The notes: generated by a model not told the origin, from the letters alone. A stretch of DNA of 64,000 bases from Streptomyces gossypii (GCF_025165795.1 NZ_JAJAGO010000001.1:310001-374000); one strand, 5' to 3'; positions 24,648 through 33,432 are shown, counted from the stretch's first letter. Numbers and translations: made by a program.

Positions 24648-25157
24648 TCAGGCGCTCGTGGTGTACGCCTGCGCGCCCGCTTCCTTCTCCATGGTGACCA
24701 GGGTGACGCTGCTGCCGTCAACGTCCGGCGCGCTGCCGACCGCCGCGTAGCCGTACCTGCGGTAGAGGCGCAGATTGCCCTCGCTGCGCTTCCCGGTGAA
24801 CAGGCGGTACCGCTTGGCCGCGCGCTCGGCCAGCAGCCGCTCCTCGATCCGGGCGAGCAGCCTGCCGCCCAGACCGTGCCGCCGCATCCGCGGGTGGACG
24901 CAGAGCTTGCTGATGCGCGCCGTGGAGTCGGCGTCGACGCTGCCGCGCACGGAACCGATGATCTCCTCGCCGAGCCGTGCGACGAGCACACAGCCCTCGC
25001 TCAACTCGGCTCGCACCTGTTCGAGGGTCTGGGTGAGGGGTTCGATGCGGTAGTCGCCGTAGAGCTCCGCCTCCGACTGGTAGCAGAGGTACTGCAGCTT
25101 GAGGATCTGCTCGGCGTCCTGCTCGGTCGCCGCAGAGATGGTCACGCTCATGCCCAT
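24648..25157 (-). CDS. GNAT acetyltransferase
   Basis: A 169-residue single-domain GNAT. CVHPRMRRHGLGGRLLARIE is the acetyl-CoA-binding motif; GSVRGSVDADSTARISKL precedes it and LYRRYGYAAVG follows. The ATG at 25157 (MGMSVTISAATEQ) is chosen because GGAGG lies 9 bp upstream; an earlier ATG (25259) extends into the intergenic region. Substrate unknown. A modest GC hairpin (24607-24633) separates it from the convergent membrane gene. Confidence 0.82.
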   Translation of the reverse strand: MGMSVTISAATEQDAEQILKLQYLCYQSEAELYGDYRIEPLTQTLEQVRAELSEGCVLVARLGEEIIGSVRGSVDADSTARISKLCVHPRMRRHGLGGRLLARIEERLLAERAAKRYRLFTGKRSEGNLRLYRRYGYAAVGSAPDVDGSSVTLVTMEKEAGAQAYTTSA

Positions 25158-25379
25158 GTGCGCATGCCTCCCCTTATTCCGTGTACGCCCGGACAGGCGA
25201 AGTGATGAGGGTGCCGCATCCGGACTGTCTGCCCTGGAGGAGCCGGTTGCCTGCCGCACCCTCCCTGGAGTTCGGGTGCCGCGGCTCCGACCAGAGCATT
25301 GTGCGCGGCATCCCTGACTACCGGAACCTCACCGGCCCGTGACCGTCCTGTGAGATTCCCGACGCGCCGCTGACGGTTG

Positions 25380-25414
25380 GGCGGACGGCGCCCGGGGAGC
25401 GGGCACCGTCCGCC
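25380..25414 (-). terminator. Terminator after the phosphodiesterase gene
   Basis: GGCGGACGG (25380-25388) pairs with CCGTCCGCC (25406-25414), and an inner GCCC/GGGC extends the stem. It lies ~48 bp past the stop of the minus-strand phosphodiesterase gene. The rest of 25158-25461 shows no gene. Confidence 0.65.
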
Positions 25415-25461
25415 GACCGCGTTCGGCTCTCGCCTTCAGCTCCGGAGTCCAGCTCTCGTGT

Positions 25462-26628
25462 TCAGCGACGGCGGAGCGCTTCGGCCGCGAGCAGCGTCGT
25501 GTCCGGGTTGTCGGAGAAGACGCCGTCGATGCCCGTCTCCAGGTACACCTTGTACGCGCCGAACGCGTCCCCGTACGCCCCGGCTTCGGTGCCCCGGCGG
25601 AACTCGCGCGGCAGGAAGGCGTTCTCGTTCCGCATGGTGTACGGGTGCAGCACCAGCCCCTGGGCGTGCGCGTCCCGGACCAGGGTGGTCGGCTCGCCGA
25701 GACTGCCGTCGGAGTTCTTCGGGATGACCAGGTCGAGCGTCGGGCCGATGCCCTTCGCAAAGCGTGAGATCCACTTCAGGCCCTCGGGCGTCACCAGATC
25801 GGCGACCGTGCGCGGGTCGCCCGCCTCCTGGAAGTCCCAGGGCCGCGAGGTCGCGGACCCCAGCAGCACGACACCGGGGCAGTCCACCAGCTTGCCCAGC
25901 TTCCGGACACTGCTGGGCTCGAACGACTGGACGAAGTTCGTGGCGTTCCGGTGGTGCCGTCCGTACTTGCGCAGCAGCTTCGCCAGCCGCTCCTCCAGCC
26001 CGAGGTCCAGGTCACGGAAGTAGCTGGGGTGTTTCGTCTCGACATGCAGCCATACGGGGCTGCCGCCGCGCCGGGAGCGCTGCTGGTCGGCCCACCGCAG
26101 GACCTCCTCGAAGGTGGGCACCTCCCAGCGGCCGTCGTAGAGCGTGTTGTGCTGCCGCTCCTTGGGCAGCCGCTCCTTGGCGCGCAGCGTCTTGAGCTCG
26201 GAGAGGGTGAAATCCTCGGTGAACCAGCCCGTCAGCGACTTTCCGTCGACCGTTTTCGTCGTCCGGAGCCCGGCGAACTCGGGGTGGTCGGCCACGTCCG
26301 TGGTGCCGGTGATGTCGTTCTCGTGCCGGCAGACCAGATGGCCGTCCTTCGTCGGCACGACATCCTGTTCGATGATGTCGGCGCCCATCTCCAGGGCCAG
26401 TTCGTACGCGCCCAGGGTGTGCTCGGGCCGGTAGCCGCTGGCGCCGCGGTGGGCGACGACAGCCGGCACCGGCAGCCGGTGGCGGGAACCCCCGGAAGAG
26501 GAAGCTGCCGCGCTCCCCGGTCCGTCCGCCGCGTATGCCGCGCCCGCCGGGCCCAGCGCCGCGACGCCCGCACCCACCGCCGCCGCACCCAGCAGGGCTC
26601 TGCGGCCCGGCCGCTGCTCCTGTGACAT
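25462..26628 (-). CDS. Secreted glycerophosphodiester phosphodiesterase (Tat signal)
   Basis: A 388-residue GDPD. The N-terminus has a twin-arginine signal (GRRALLGAAAVGAGVAAL) and an AYA-type cleavage region near 33. The TIM-barrel catalytic segment reads VVAHRGASGYRPEHTLGAY, then ADIIEQDVVPTKDGHLVCRH, which holds the catalytic histidines and the E-x-D metal site. It hydrolyses deacylated phospholipids outside the cell to glycerol-3-phosphate and an alcohol, as in phosphate or glycerol scavenging. No PHO-box-like repeat was recognised upstream. Confidence 0.9.
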   Translation of the reverse strand: MSQEQRPGRRALLGAAAVGAGVAALGPAGAAYAADGPGSAAASSSGGSRHRLPVPAVVAHRGASGYRPEHTLGAYELALEMGADIIEQDVVPTKDGHLVCRHENDITGTTDVADHPEFAGLRTTKTVDGKSLTGWFTEDFTLSELKTLRAKERLPKERQHNTLYDGRWEVPTFEEVLRWADQQRSRRGGSPVWLHVETKHPSYFRDLDLGLEERLAKLLRKYGRHHRNATNFVQSFEPSSVRKLGKLVDCPGVVLLGSATSRPWDFQEAGDPRTVADLVTPEGLKWISRFAKGIGPTLDLVIPKNSDGSLGEPTTLVRDAHAQGLVLHPYTMRNENAFLPREFRRGTEAGAYGDAFGAYKVYLETGIDGVFSDNPDTTLLAAEALRRR

Positions 26629-26884
26629 GGGGTCTCCTCACTCCGTGATCCGATGTCGCGCACCTGTCGCGTACCTGTCCAACAACGCGCTGATGGTAGG
26701 TGGGTTGACCTTTCCGGCGGGAGACGCTCGGCCGAACACGGCGAAAACAGCTTCTGAGTGCACACCACCGATGAGCGCCGCAGATGATTCCCGCCGTGAC
26801 CCGGTGCCGCTGGCGCGGACGACGGCGAGTATCGTCCTCACCTGCGCCGCGAGTGTGCGCCATGCCATCGTCGACGGAGGGTCC

Positions 26885-27568
26885 GTGTCCCGTTTCCAGC
26901 TGATCAAAGCGTTGTTCGGCTCGGTTTTGCGCGTGCTGCTCCGGCCGAGGGTCGAGGGCGCGGAGCGCATTCCCGGTACCGGCCCGGTGATCCTGGCCGG
27001 GAATCATTTGACCTTCATCGACTCGGTGATCCTGCCACTGGTGTGCAAGCGCCAGGTCTTCTTCATCGGCAAGGACGAGTACGTCACCGGCAAAGGGGTG
27101 AAGGGGCGTCTGATGGCGTGGTTCTTCACCGGAGTCGGCATGATCCCGGTGGACCGGGACGGCGGCCGTGGCGGCGTCGCCGCGCTGATGACCGGCCGCC
27201 GAGTGCTGGAGGAGGGCAATGTCTTCGGCATCTACCCGGAGGGCACCCGCTCCCCCGACGGACGGCTCTACCGGGGCCGCACCGGCATCGCACGGCTCGC
27301 CCTGATGACGGGTGCACCCGTGGTGCCGTTCGCGATGATCGGCACCGACGAGGTGCAGCCCGGCGGCAAGGGCCTGCCGCGGCTCGGCCGTGGTCACCGC
27401 ATCAGCGTCCACTTCGGCGAGCCGCTGGACTTCGCCCGCTACGAGGGCATGGACCGGGACCGCTACGTGCTGCGCGCGGTGACGGACGAGGTCATGAGCG
27501 AGGTCATGCGGCTCTCGGGCCAGGAGTACGTCGACATGTACGCAACGAAGGTCCGGACCGCCGCCTGA
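26885..27568 (+). CDS. 1-acyl-sn-glycerol-3-phosphate acyltransferase (PlsC-type)
   Basis: A 227-residue acyltransferase. Motif I is NHLTFIDS (H-x4-D), motif II covers GMIPVDRDGGRGG, motif III is FGIYPEGTRSPDG and motif IV is GAPVVPFAMIG. It adds an acyl chain to lysophosphatidic acid in phospholipid synthesis, on the inner membrane face. The GTG at 26885 is chosen because GGAGG lies 5 bp upstream; an ATG far upstream (26627) would add 86 unlike residues. Divergent from the phosphodiesterase gene, another lipid enzyme. Confidence 0.88.
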   Translation: MSRFQLIKALFGSVLRVLLRPRVEGAERIPGTGPVILAGNHLTFIDSVILPLVCKRQVFFIGKDEYVTGKGVKGRLMAWFFTGVGMIPVDRDGGRGGVAALMTGRRVLEEGNVFGIYPEGTRSPDGRLYRGRTGIARLALMTGAPVVPFAMIGTDEVQPGGKGLPRLGRGHRISVHFGEPLDFARYEGMDRDRYVLRAVTDEVMSEVMRLSGQEYVDMYATKVRTAA

Positions 27569-27680
27569 GCGTGCCGGGCGCGCGGCCGGCGGCTTGCAGT
27601 CGACCGACGGCTTGCGGTCGGCCACGCAGGTTCGTGGAGGGGTCTCCCCGCCGCAGGCAGGGGACGCGTCACAAGACGGA

Positions 27681-27715
27681 GGGATGTCCGGATACCGCAT
27701 GTATCCGGACATCCC
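27681..27715. terminator. Perfect 15-bp hairpin between convergent genes
   Basis: GGGATGTCCGGATAC (27681-27695), loop CGCAT, GTATCCGGACATCCC (27701-27715). It sits between the acyltransferase gene and the end of the gas-vesicle operon, and would terminate transcription from both sides. Confidence 0.8.
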
Positions 27716-27793
27716 CACGACGCGGCCGGAAGGGGCCCTCCAGGCCCCGCAGAGCCGAAGGAACGCGTAGCTGCCGCCGCGCGCCCGCCAGAA

Positions 27794-28171
27794 CTACAGT
27801 CGTCCGCCGGTCACGCGCGTCAGAGGGCCGGCGCCGCTGACGGCGGTGTGCCGCCCGATGAAGAAGGAGGCAGTCGCGACTGCCACCGCTCCGGCGCCGA
27901 CTCCGGTCACCAGGATCTTCCGCGCCCTGACAGCCGTCCAGGTGGCAGCGGCGGCCGCCTGGGGTGCGCGCAGGGTGGTTTTGAGCGTCTCTTCGCTGAC
28001 TGGCAGTGCCGAGATCAGCGGCTTCGGCGCTTTCGGCTCGGTCGCCGGCCCCGTGTCCGCCTTGGTGGCGGTCTGAGCGGCATCCTTCGAGCTGCCGGTG
28101 GTATGGGCCGTGCCGGTGGTTCCGTTCGTGGAGTTGGCTGCCGTTCGCTGGTTGGTCGCTTCCTTAGCCAT
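27794..28171 (-). CDS. Single-helix membrane protein at the end of the gas-vesicle operon
   Basis: A 125-residue protein. Residues 1-55 are Thr/Ala/Ser/Lys-rich and disordered, then a helical segment (ALPVSEETLKTTLRAPQAAA) and a hydrophobic stretch VTGVGAGAVAVATASFFIG near 88-107. It lies 81 bp after gvpK on the same strand. I do not recognise a family; it is not one of the ten standard Streptomyces gvp genes. A membrane or vesicle-shell association is conceivable from the hydrophobic stretch, but this is inference. Confidence 0.6.
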   Translation of the reverse strand: MAKEATNQRTAANSTNGTTGTAHTTGSSKDAAQTATKADTGPATEPKAPKPLISALPVSEETLKTTLRAPQAAAAATWTAVRARKILVTGVGAGAVAVATASFFIGRHTAVSGAGPLTRVTGGRL

Positions 28172-28252
28172 GGGGACCGGGTATCCGCCTGACTGCGTGT
28201 GAAACCCCCATCGGCAACCGGGCCGCCCCGACTCCGTGCTCCTGACCCCACG

Positions 28253-28654
28253 TCACGAGGTGTCGGCTCGCGGCAGGAGGGACCCCAGTGGGCCGAGGTC
28301 CAGGTTGAGATCCTCCATGGTGAGGCCGTAGCGGTCGCACAGTTCGTTCATCCGGTCGTGGAGGATCATCAGGGTCATCCCGATGCGCTCCTCCTGGTCC
28401 GCGCTCAGGTCGCCCTCGTCCACCCGGTGCAGAGCCGTACGCTCCATGAGCTGACGGAGCAGTTCGACGATGGTGAGGACCAGTTTGATCAGATCGCGTT
28501 CCACGGTGTCCGGATCGGTCCCCAAACGCTGGGCAGCGGTCACCGGAGCGCTGCCCTCCGGCCCGGCGGGCAGCAGGTCGAAAGCGTGGGCGGCGGCCCT
28601 GGCGACCTCGTCCAGGCGGGGGGCTCCGGTGTCTTCTGCCGGCTCTCGTGCCAT
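28253..28654 (-). CDS. gvpK: Gas vesicle protein GvpK
   Basis: A 133-residue GvpK. The conserved core reads DPDTVERDLIKLVLTIVELL, then RQLMERTALHRVDEGDLSAD and EERIGMTLMILHDRMNELCD. GvpK is needed for assembly of gas vesicles in other organisms, though its precise role is unclear. The ATG at 28654 has GGGAGGG 8 bp upstream; longer openings upstream overlap gvpS. It is separated from gvpS by 106 bp. Confidence 0.92.
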   Translation of the reverse strand: MAREPAEDTGAPRLDEVARAAAHAFDLLPAGPEGSAPVTAAQRLGTDPDTVERDLIKLVLTIVELLRQLMERTALHRVDEGDLSADQEERIGMTLMILHDRMNELCDRYGLTMEDLNLDLGPLGSLLPRADTS

Positions 28655-28760
28655 GGCGCTTGCCCTCCCAGGGTGTCTTCGCAGTGGTGCCGGCCTCCCC
28701 CGGTCTGGTGCTCGGGAGTTCCGCCCTTGGCGGCCGTGCGCGCGCCGGCTGTAGCGCCTT

Positions 28761-29009
28761 TCACCACGGCGCGGGGTCGTCCGGTGTGATCGAGTGGATG
28801 ACGGCACGGAGATTGATGCGGACCAGGTCGACGTCGGCGATGGACAGTACGAGGTCACCGGTGAGCACGGCGCCGCCGTTCAGCAGGCGGTCCAGCAAAT
28901 CGATGAGCGCGACCTGACGCCCCGCGAGCGCCTCCACCGGCTCCAGTTCGGCGGGTGTGCGCAGGTCGTGCGGAAAGCCCTCGGCCGCCGCCGGACGTTC
29001 AGCGCTCAC
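28761..29009 (-). CDS. gvpS: Gas vesicle protein GvpS (GvpA-like)
   Basis: An 82-residue member of the GvpA/J/M/S superfamily. The conserved core is VALIDLLDRLLNGGAVLTGD followed by LVLSIADVDLVRINLRAVI, with the same alpha-beta-beta-alpha pattern as GvpA. It is probably a minor shell or nucleation protein. The GTG start overlaps the end of gvpL by 11 bp. Confidence 0.9.
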   Translation of the reverse strand: MSAERPAAAEGFPHDLRTPAELEPVEALAGRQVALIDLLDRLLNGGAVLTGDLVLSIADVDLVRINLRAVIHSITPDDPAPW

Positions 29010-29775
29010 GGGGCACCGCGAAGGAGTACGGAGCCCAGGGACCGGTCACTTCGACGCGGACGCCGGGCACACCGCCCGCCGGACGGGTCACGGCTTCACG
29101 GAAGGCCTCGCCGTGCCCGGAGGGCACCAGGTAGCCGTCGTTGGTGACGTTCTCCCCGGGCCCGGTGGCGAGTTCGCCCTGCTGCGGACGATGGGCCACC
29201 CGGGCGGCGGCCAGCTCCCCGGCCGCTTCGGCGACCCGCGAGACCACGGCCTCCACATCCCGGTGCAGCTGCTGCTGGTTCCGGCGGTTCTCCTGCCGCC
29301 GCTGCAGGTACGCCCGCCCGGGGCTCTCCGCGGACGGCGGCACCGGGCGGGCGGGCGCCGGGACGGCCCGCCCCGGATCGGCGTAGATCTTGACGCCCCA
29401 TTCGACGTGGCCCTCGAGCTGGGAGAGCATGGCGAGGAACTCCTCGCCGCGCTCCCGCAGCATGGCGGTCACCCCTGCGTCGTCCAGATATACGCTGGCC
29501 AGACGCATCGGGAGGACGGTGGTGCGCTGGTACGCGGCGGCGACCACTCCATGGTGGCATCGCGCGACGGCCTCCAGCCGGTCCAGATCCTCCAGTTGCG
29601 CCTTCAGCCCCTCCTCACCGAACCGGTCGGCGGAGACGGTGCTGACGAGTGCGCCGAGCCCGGCCGCGTACACGGTGCGTACCGCGGCGCCGTCCTGGCC
29701 CGTGACCCCCTCGGCCGCCTCGTCCAGCTCCGCCGGGCGGCCGACGGCGTAGAGGTAGCAGAGCTCGGCGGTCAT
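28999..29775 (-). CDS. gvpL: Gas vesicle protein GvpL (GvpL/GvpF family)
   Basis: A 258-residue GvpF/L protein. The start ELCYLYAVGRP, the LDRLEAVARCHHGVVAAAYQ segment, TTVLPMRLASVY and the ending GPWAPYSFA are family hallmarks; a Pro/Ala/Arg insertion lies near 137-165. GvpF/L proteins bind several Gvp partners during nucleation. Its ATG overlaps the gvpJ stop by 4 bp. Confidence 0.92.
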   Translation of the reverse strand: MTAELCYLYAVGRPAELDEAAEGVTGQDGAAVRTVYAAGLGALVSTVSADRFGEEGLKAQLEDLDRLEAVARCHHGVVAAAYQRTTVLPMRLASVYLDDAGVTAMLRERGEEFLAMLSQLEGHVEWGVKIYADPGRAVPAPARPVPPSAESPGRAYLQRRQENRRNQQQLHRDVEAVVSRVAEAAGELAAARVAHRPQQGELATGPGENVTNDGYLVPSGHGEAFREAVTRPAGGVPGVRVEVTGPWAPYSFAVPRER

Positions 29776-30203
29776 CGCGTCCTCCCTTCCTCCGCCTCCA
29801 CGGCCTCCGCTGGTTCGGCCTCCCGGGCCGGTGCCTCCGGGAGGCCGACGGCGGCACGCAGCTCGGCGATCTCCGCCCGCAGACGGGCGTTCTCGTCACT
29901 GAGCTCGCTGCCCCTTTGAGCTGCGGAGGAGACGGGCGGGCGGGCCCGGGAGGAGAGCGACGGATCGTGCTCCCACCAGTCGATGCCCATTTCCTTCGCC
30001 TTGTCCACCGAGGCGACCAGCAGTCGCAGCTTGATCGTCAGGAGCTCGATGTCGAGAAGGTTGATCTGGATGTCACCGGCGATGACGATGCCCTTGTCCA
30101 GGACCCGTTCCAGAATGTCGGCGAGATTGGCGGATGAACCCTGCTGGCCATAAGGGGTCGTCCCTCGGGAGGACCCCATACGGTCGGCCATTGAATCGGA
30201 CAT
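29772..30203 (-). CDS. gvpJ: Gas vesicle protein GvpJ (GvpA-like)
   Basis: A 143-residue GvpA-superfamily protein. The core LADILERVLDKGIVIAGDIQ, then INLLDIELLTIKLRLLVASV, spans about 27-65. A C-terminal extension contains a heptad-like stretch, SELSDENARLRAEIAELRAA, probably a short coiled coil, then an acidic tail. It is likely a minor, tip-forming or nucleation component. It starts 29 bp after gvpZ. Confidence 0.92.
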   Translation of the reverse strand: MSDSMADRMGSSRGTTPYGQQGSSANLADILERVLDKGIVIAGDIQINLLDIELLTIKLRLLVASVDKAKEMGIDWWEHDPSLSSRARPPVSSAAQRGSELSDENARLRAEIAELRAAVGLPEAPAREAEPAEAVEAEEGRTR

Positions 30204-30232
30204 GCGTGCGCCTTGTCTGCGGTCGGTTCCCG

Positions 30233-31282
30233 TCAGCGACGGGCGAGTTGCTCGTCCTCTTCTTCGGCTTCTTCGGGCTCCTCGTCCTCCAGCTCGCCCG
30301 CCTCCTCATCGCCCTCGTCCGGGGCGTCGGCCTGCTCGGAGTCCTCGGAGTCCTCGGAGTCCTCGTCATCTTGCTCGTCGACCGGTTCGTCCTCCAGCTC
30401 CTGTTCCGGACCTCCCTCGTCGTCCTCCGCGGCTTCCGCCTCACGGGCACGCTCCTCTTCCTCCACCGCGTCCTCGTGTTCCACCACGACCTCGCCGTCA
30501 CGGATCTCTCCGCGCCAGCCGTCGGTGGCCTCACCGCGCATCATCAGGAACTTGCGGAAGAGTTTCAGGTCCAGGCGGGCCCTGCGGCCCTGTGCCCGCC
30601 AGATGTTGCCGGTCTTCTCGAAGAGTCCCTTGGGGAAGTAGTCGAGGACCAGCAGCACCCGTGTCAGGTCCTCGGTGAGCGCGTGGAAGGTGACCACCCC
30701 CTTGACCGTGCCCTTGGCGCCCTCGGTGGTCCAGGTGATCCGTTCGTCGGGGATCTGCTCGGTGACGTTCGCCTTCCAGCTGCGGGTGGACTTGGCGACC
30801 TTCACCTTCCAGTTGCTGCTGGTGTCGTCGGCCTTCTCCACGCTGACGACACCCTTGGCGAAGGTGCTGAACTCCTGGAACTGCGTCCACTGGTCGTACG
30901 CCTCACGCACCGGGACGCCCACGTCGATGTCCTCGACGACGGTGACGCTCTTGGACTTTCCTCCACCGCCGGCCTTGCCGCCCTTGCCGAAGAGACCCTT
31001 CACCTTGTCCTTCAGCTGGGAGGCGCCCACACTCATCGCTGCCTTCGCCGGGGACTTCCCTTCACTGAGAGCCTGGCCGCCCTTGGCGAGGCTTCCGGCC
31101 ATTCCGCCCGCGCCGGCCCCGTCCCCGAGCTTGCCGACGCTGTCACCCAGTTTGTGCCCGATTCCGGTCACCGCGTGCTGGGCCCGGGCCTGGAGGTAGT
31201 TCCGGAGTTCTTCCTTCAGCCGGTCGGTGGCCGGATTCTGCGCCACCTCGTCCTTGAACTTGCTCAGAGCCGACTCAGCCAT
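30233..31282 (-). CDS. gvpZ: GvpZ, SRPBCC-domain protein of the gas-vesicle operon
   Basis: A 349-residue protein. Residues 1-100 are helical and Gly/Lys-rich. Residues ~107-250 are an SRPBCC/polyketide-cyclase fold (VEDIDVGVPVREAYDQWTQF, LDYFPKGLFEKTGNIWRAQG). The last ~80 residues are extremely acidic, with DSEDSEDSEQ and many Glu pairs. The start at 31282 overlaps gvpY by 8 bp. Streptomyces clusters call this gvpZ; its function is unknown. The SRPBCC pocket could hold a hydrophobic ligand, and the acidic tail could bind basic GvpY; both are inference. Confidence 0.85.
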   Translation of the reverse strand: MAESALSKFKDEVAQNPATDRLKEELRNYLQARAQHAVTGIGHKLGDSVGKLGDGAGAGGMAGSLAKGGQALSEGKSPAKAAMSVGASQLKDKVKGLFGKGGKAGGGGKSKSVTVVEDIDVGVPVREAYDQWTQFQEFSTFAKGVVSVEKADDTSSNWKVKVAKSTRSWKANVTEQIPDERITWTTEGAKGTVKGVVTFHALTEDLTRVLLVLDYFPKGLFEKTGNIWRAQGRRARLDLKLFRKFLMMRGEATDGWRGEIRDGEVVVEHEDAVEEEERAREAEAAEDDEGGPEQELEDEPVDEQDDEDSEDSEDSEQADAPDEGDEEAGELEDEEPEEAEEEDEQLARR

Positions 31283-31844
31283 TGCCGCCTCCGCTGCCAC
31301 TGGACGCACGCCGGGTACCGGATGCTGCCTTGCGGCCACCGGAGGCGGCCGTCTTGCGGGACTTGGCGGCACCGGCCTTCGCCGTGCCGGTCGCCGTGGA
31401 CTTGGCAGCGCCAGGCTTGGCAGCCGCCGATTTGGCCGGGCTCGCCTTGCGGCGCGGCGCGCGCGCCTTCTCCTCGCCCGCCTTCTCCTCGCCGTCCGCT
31501 CGTTCCTCCTCGCCGTCCGCTCGTTCCTCCTCGTCCTCCGCTTCCCCGCTCGTCTTCTCCAAGTCCAGGGTGCGCTCGCGGAGGGAGTCGGCCAGACCGC
31601 TCGCCCGCTCGGTGAGGGCGCCTGCCGCCGCGGTCTTCGTCGCCTCGACGAGATCCGTGCGGGCCTGGTCGGTCAGGCCGCTCAGAAGAGGAGAGTTCGA
31701 CGCCGTCTTCATGAGCCGCTGCGGGTCCAGGTCCAGCTTCTTACCCGCAAGGAACATGCCCATTCCTATGGCGAGTTTCGCTTTTCTCGTGCGCCCGAGG
31801 CAATACCCTCCGACGAGTGCCAGACCTATCTTGGCGTTGTTCAT
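31275..31844 (-). CDS. gvpY: GvpY, basic Lys/Ala-rich protein of the gas-vesicle operon
   Basis: About 189 residues. The N-terminus MNNAKIGLALVGGYCLGRTR has a short hydrophobic stretch, followed by a helical region (to ~95). A tandem ERADGEEERADGEE repeat comes next, then a Lys/Ala/Ser/Pro-rich tail resembling histone-like tails. The start is chosen at 31844 because AGGA lies 6 bp upstream; an adjacent ATG at 31847 is possible. It is specific to actinobacterial gvp clusters; function unknown. The acidic repeat is matched by DNA-level duplication at 31498-31535. Confidence 0.82.
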   Translation of the reverse strand: MNNAKIGLALVGGYCLGRTRKAKLAIGMGMFLAGKKLDLDPQRLMKTASNSPLLSGLTDQARTDLVEATKTAAAGALTERASGLADSLRERTLDLEKTSGEAEDEEERADGEEERADGEEKAGEEKARAPRRKASPAKSAAAKPGAAKSTATGTAKAGAAKSRKTAASGGRKAASGTRRASSGSGGGNG

Positions 31845-31882
31845 CATTTGTCCTACACCTCTGTCTCCCTGTCGCACGGGGG

Positions 31883-32140
31883 TCAGGAGCGGGCACGCAG
31901 GCGCCGCTGATGTTCCTCGAGCCGCGCCATTTTGTCGAGCAGTTCGTCTTCCCGGCGGTCGAATTCTTCCTCGCTGACCGTCCCGTCGAGCAACTCCTGC
32001 TCAAGCTGTGCCAGTTCCTCAAGCACCGGTGCGGGGTCGTAGTATTCGCGCTCGGCGGTCAGCAACAGCTGATCGATCACCCAGCCCGTGCCCCGTACCG
32101 GAGCGAGGGGCAGAGCCAGAATCTCTCCGAGGAGACCCAT
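31883..32140 (-). CDS. gvpG: Gas vesicle protein GvpG
   Basis: An 85-residue GvpG: LGEILALPLAPVRGTGWVID at the N-terminus, then LEELAQLEQELLDGTVSEEE, a charged coiled-coil-like helix. GvpG is a small accessory protein that interacts with GvpF/L and GvpA in assembly. The ATG at 32140 follows a GGAGG that is part of a perfect 14-bp palindrome. It ends 38 bp before gvpY. Confidence 0.92.
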   Translation of the reverse strand: MGLLGEILALPLAPVRGTGWVIDQLLLTAEREYYDPAPVLEELAQLEQELLDGTVSEEEFDRREDELLDKMARLEEHQRRLRARS

Positions 32141-32154
32141 GGAGGAATTCCTCC
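32141..32154 (-). promoter_or_regulatory. Palindrome containing the gvpG ribosome-binding site
   Basis: GGAGGAATTCCTCC is a perfect 14-bp palindrome directly before the gvpG ATG. In RNA, GGAGG could pair with CCUCC, although no room is left for a loop within one molecule without opening central pairs. It may tune gvpG translation. Confidence 0.4.
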
Positions 32155-32218
32155 GATCACTGTGCGGCCAGGCGTGCGTCAGCGGGAGCTTTCCCGGAGT
32201 TCTGTCACGCCTGCCATG

Positions 32219-32932
32219 TCACACAAAACTGTAGGGCGGCAGCGGGCCGTTCAGGCTCAGCGTGTACGCCTCCCCGCGCCGCTGCGCCTCCTCGTCCACC
32301 GCCTGGGAGAACGAGGCGGCCTCCGCCCGGCCGACGAGGAAGGAGACGTTGAGGAAGTGCTTCGTCGTCGGCTCCGCGAGGGAGTGCCGCCGGGCGGTCG
32401 GCGCGAGTTGTTTCACCACTTCCGCGGCCGCGCTCTCCTCACGGACCCGCACTTCACGGGAGACGAGTTCGCCGAGAGCGACCTTCTCGGCATGTGCGGC
32501 CGGATTCTGGCGCGTGACGGCGTTGAGCCGGCGGATCTCCTCGGATTCGGAGACCACCTCTCGCAGCAGATCGTTCTCATCTCGGGAGACCTTGAGGTTG
32601 AACTCCAGGCATCCGTCGACTTCCTTGAGCCGCTCCACGTACGCGTCGCGGTGCTCCTCCAAGGAGTCCAGCACGTGCCGGTCACTCGGCCCCACTATGC
32701 CGAAGCGCATCGGGAGGACGGCGCCGTCCCTCATCAGCCGCTCCAGAACGCTCTGGTGGGCGACCAGATCGCGGCGCTTGGCCCTCAGGTCCTCCGGGGC
32801 CTCGCTCACGACCGCTCCGAGCGCCTCGGTCCGCAGGACACGCAGTTCACCTGGGGGGTCGCCCACCCCGGCGAGACCGTCCAGGGCCGTCGGGTGGCCG
32901 GCCGGGGTGATGGCGTAGATGTACGTGGACAC
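32219..32932 (-). CDS. gvpF: Gas vesicle protein GvpF (GvpL/GvpF family)
   Basis: A 237-residue GvpF/L protein: TYIYAITPAG at the start, HQSVLERLMRDGAVLPMRFG in the middle, and NGPLPPYSFV at the C-terminus. It probably starts assembly by binding GvpA. The GTG lies 2 bp after the gvpA stop, with its ribosome-binding site GGGAGG inside the end of gvpA, so the two are coupled. Confidence 0.93.
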   Translation of the reverse strand: MSTYIYAITPAGHPTALDGLAGVGDPPGELRVLRTEALGAVVSEAPEDLRAKRRDLVAHQSVLERLMRDGAVLPMRFGIVGPSDRHVLDSLEEHRDAYVERLKEVDGCLEFNLKVSRDENDLLREVVSESEEIRRLNAVTRQNPAAHAEKVALGELVSREVRVREESAAAEVVKQLAPTARRHSLAEPTTKHFLNVSFLVGRAEAASFSQAVDEEAQRRGEAYTLSLNGPLPPYSFV

Positions 32933-32934
32933 GA

Positions 32935-33384
32935 CTAGTCCTCCCGTCGGCGCGGTGTACGGCGGTTACCCGAAGCGGAGGACGACGCCTTCTTCGGCTC
33001 GCGCTCCGCCGGCTCTTCTTCTCGCTCTTCGCGTTTCCCCTGCAGGGAGTCGCTGAACGCCTCGACGGCGCCCGTCAGCGCTCCTTTCGACTTTCCTTTG
33101 GCGCCGCTCTCCGTCGCCTCGCCCACAATGTCGGTGAGCTGACTCGGCGCCTTGCGACCTGACTCCAGGTCGAGCCGGTTGCACGCCTCGGCGAACTTGA
33201 GATAGGTGTCCACGCTGGCGACCACGACGCGAACGTCGATCTTGAGTATCTCGATACCGACCAGGGACACCCGTACGAAGGCGTCGATGACGAGACCCCG
33301 GTCCAGGATGAGCTCCAGGACGTCGTAGAGATTACCCGAGCCGCCTGAGCCGCCCGATGAGTTGGTCTGCGGTACAACACTCAC
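32935..33384 (-). CDS. gvpA: Gas vesicle structural protein GvpA with C-terminal extension
   Basis: A 149-residue GvpA. The shell-forming core at about 19-58 reads [20 protein letters not shown] and then [20 protein letters not shown], the beta-hairpin that lines the vesicle wall. Cyanobacterial GvpA is ~70-75 residues; here ~75 extra charged residues follow, ending Lys/Arg-rich. Such longer GvpA forms are usual in actinobacteria. Gas vesicles have rarely been seen in Streptomyces, so whether this forms a gas-filled shell is open. Confidence 0.93.
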   Translation of the reverse strand: MSVVPQTNSSGGSGGSGNLYDVLELILDRGLVIDAFVRVSLVGIEILKIDVRVVVASVDTYLKFAEACNRLDLESGRKAPSQLTDIVGEATESGAKGKSKGALTGAVEAFSDSLQGKREEREEEPAEREPKKASSSASGNRRTPRRRED

Positions 33385-33432
33385 GCTTGATCTTCCCTTC
33401 TTCTGCGAGAACGCCTGCGAGAGGGACAGTCC

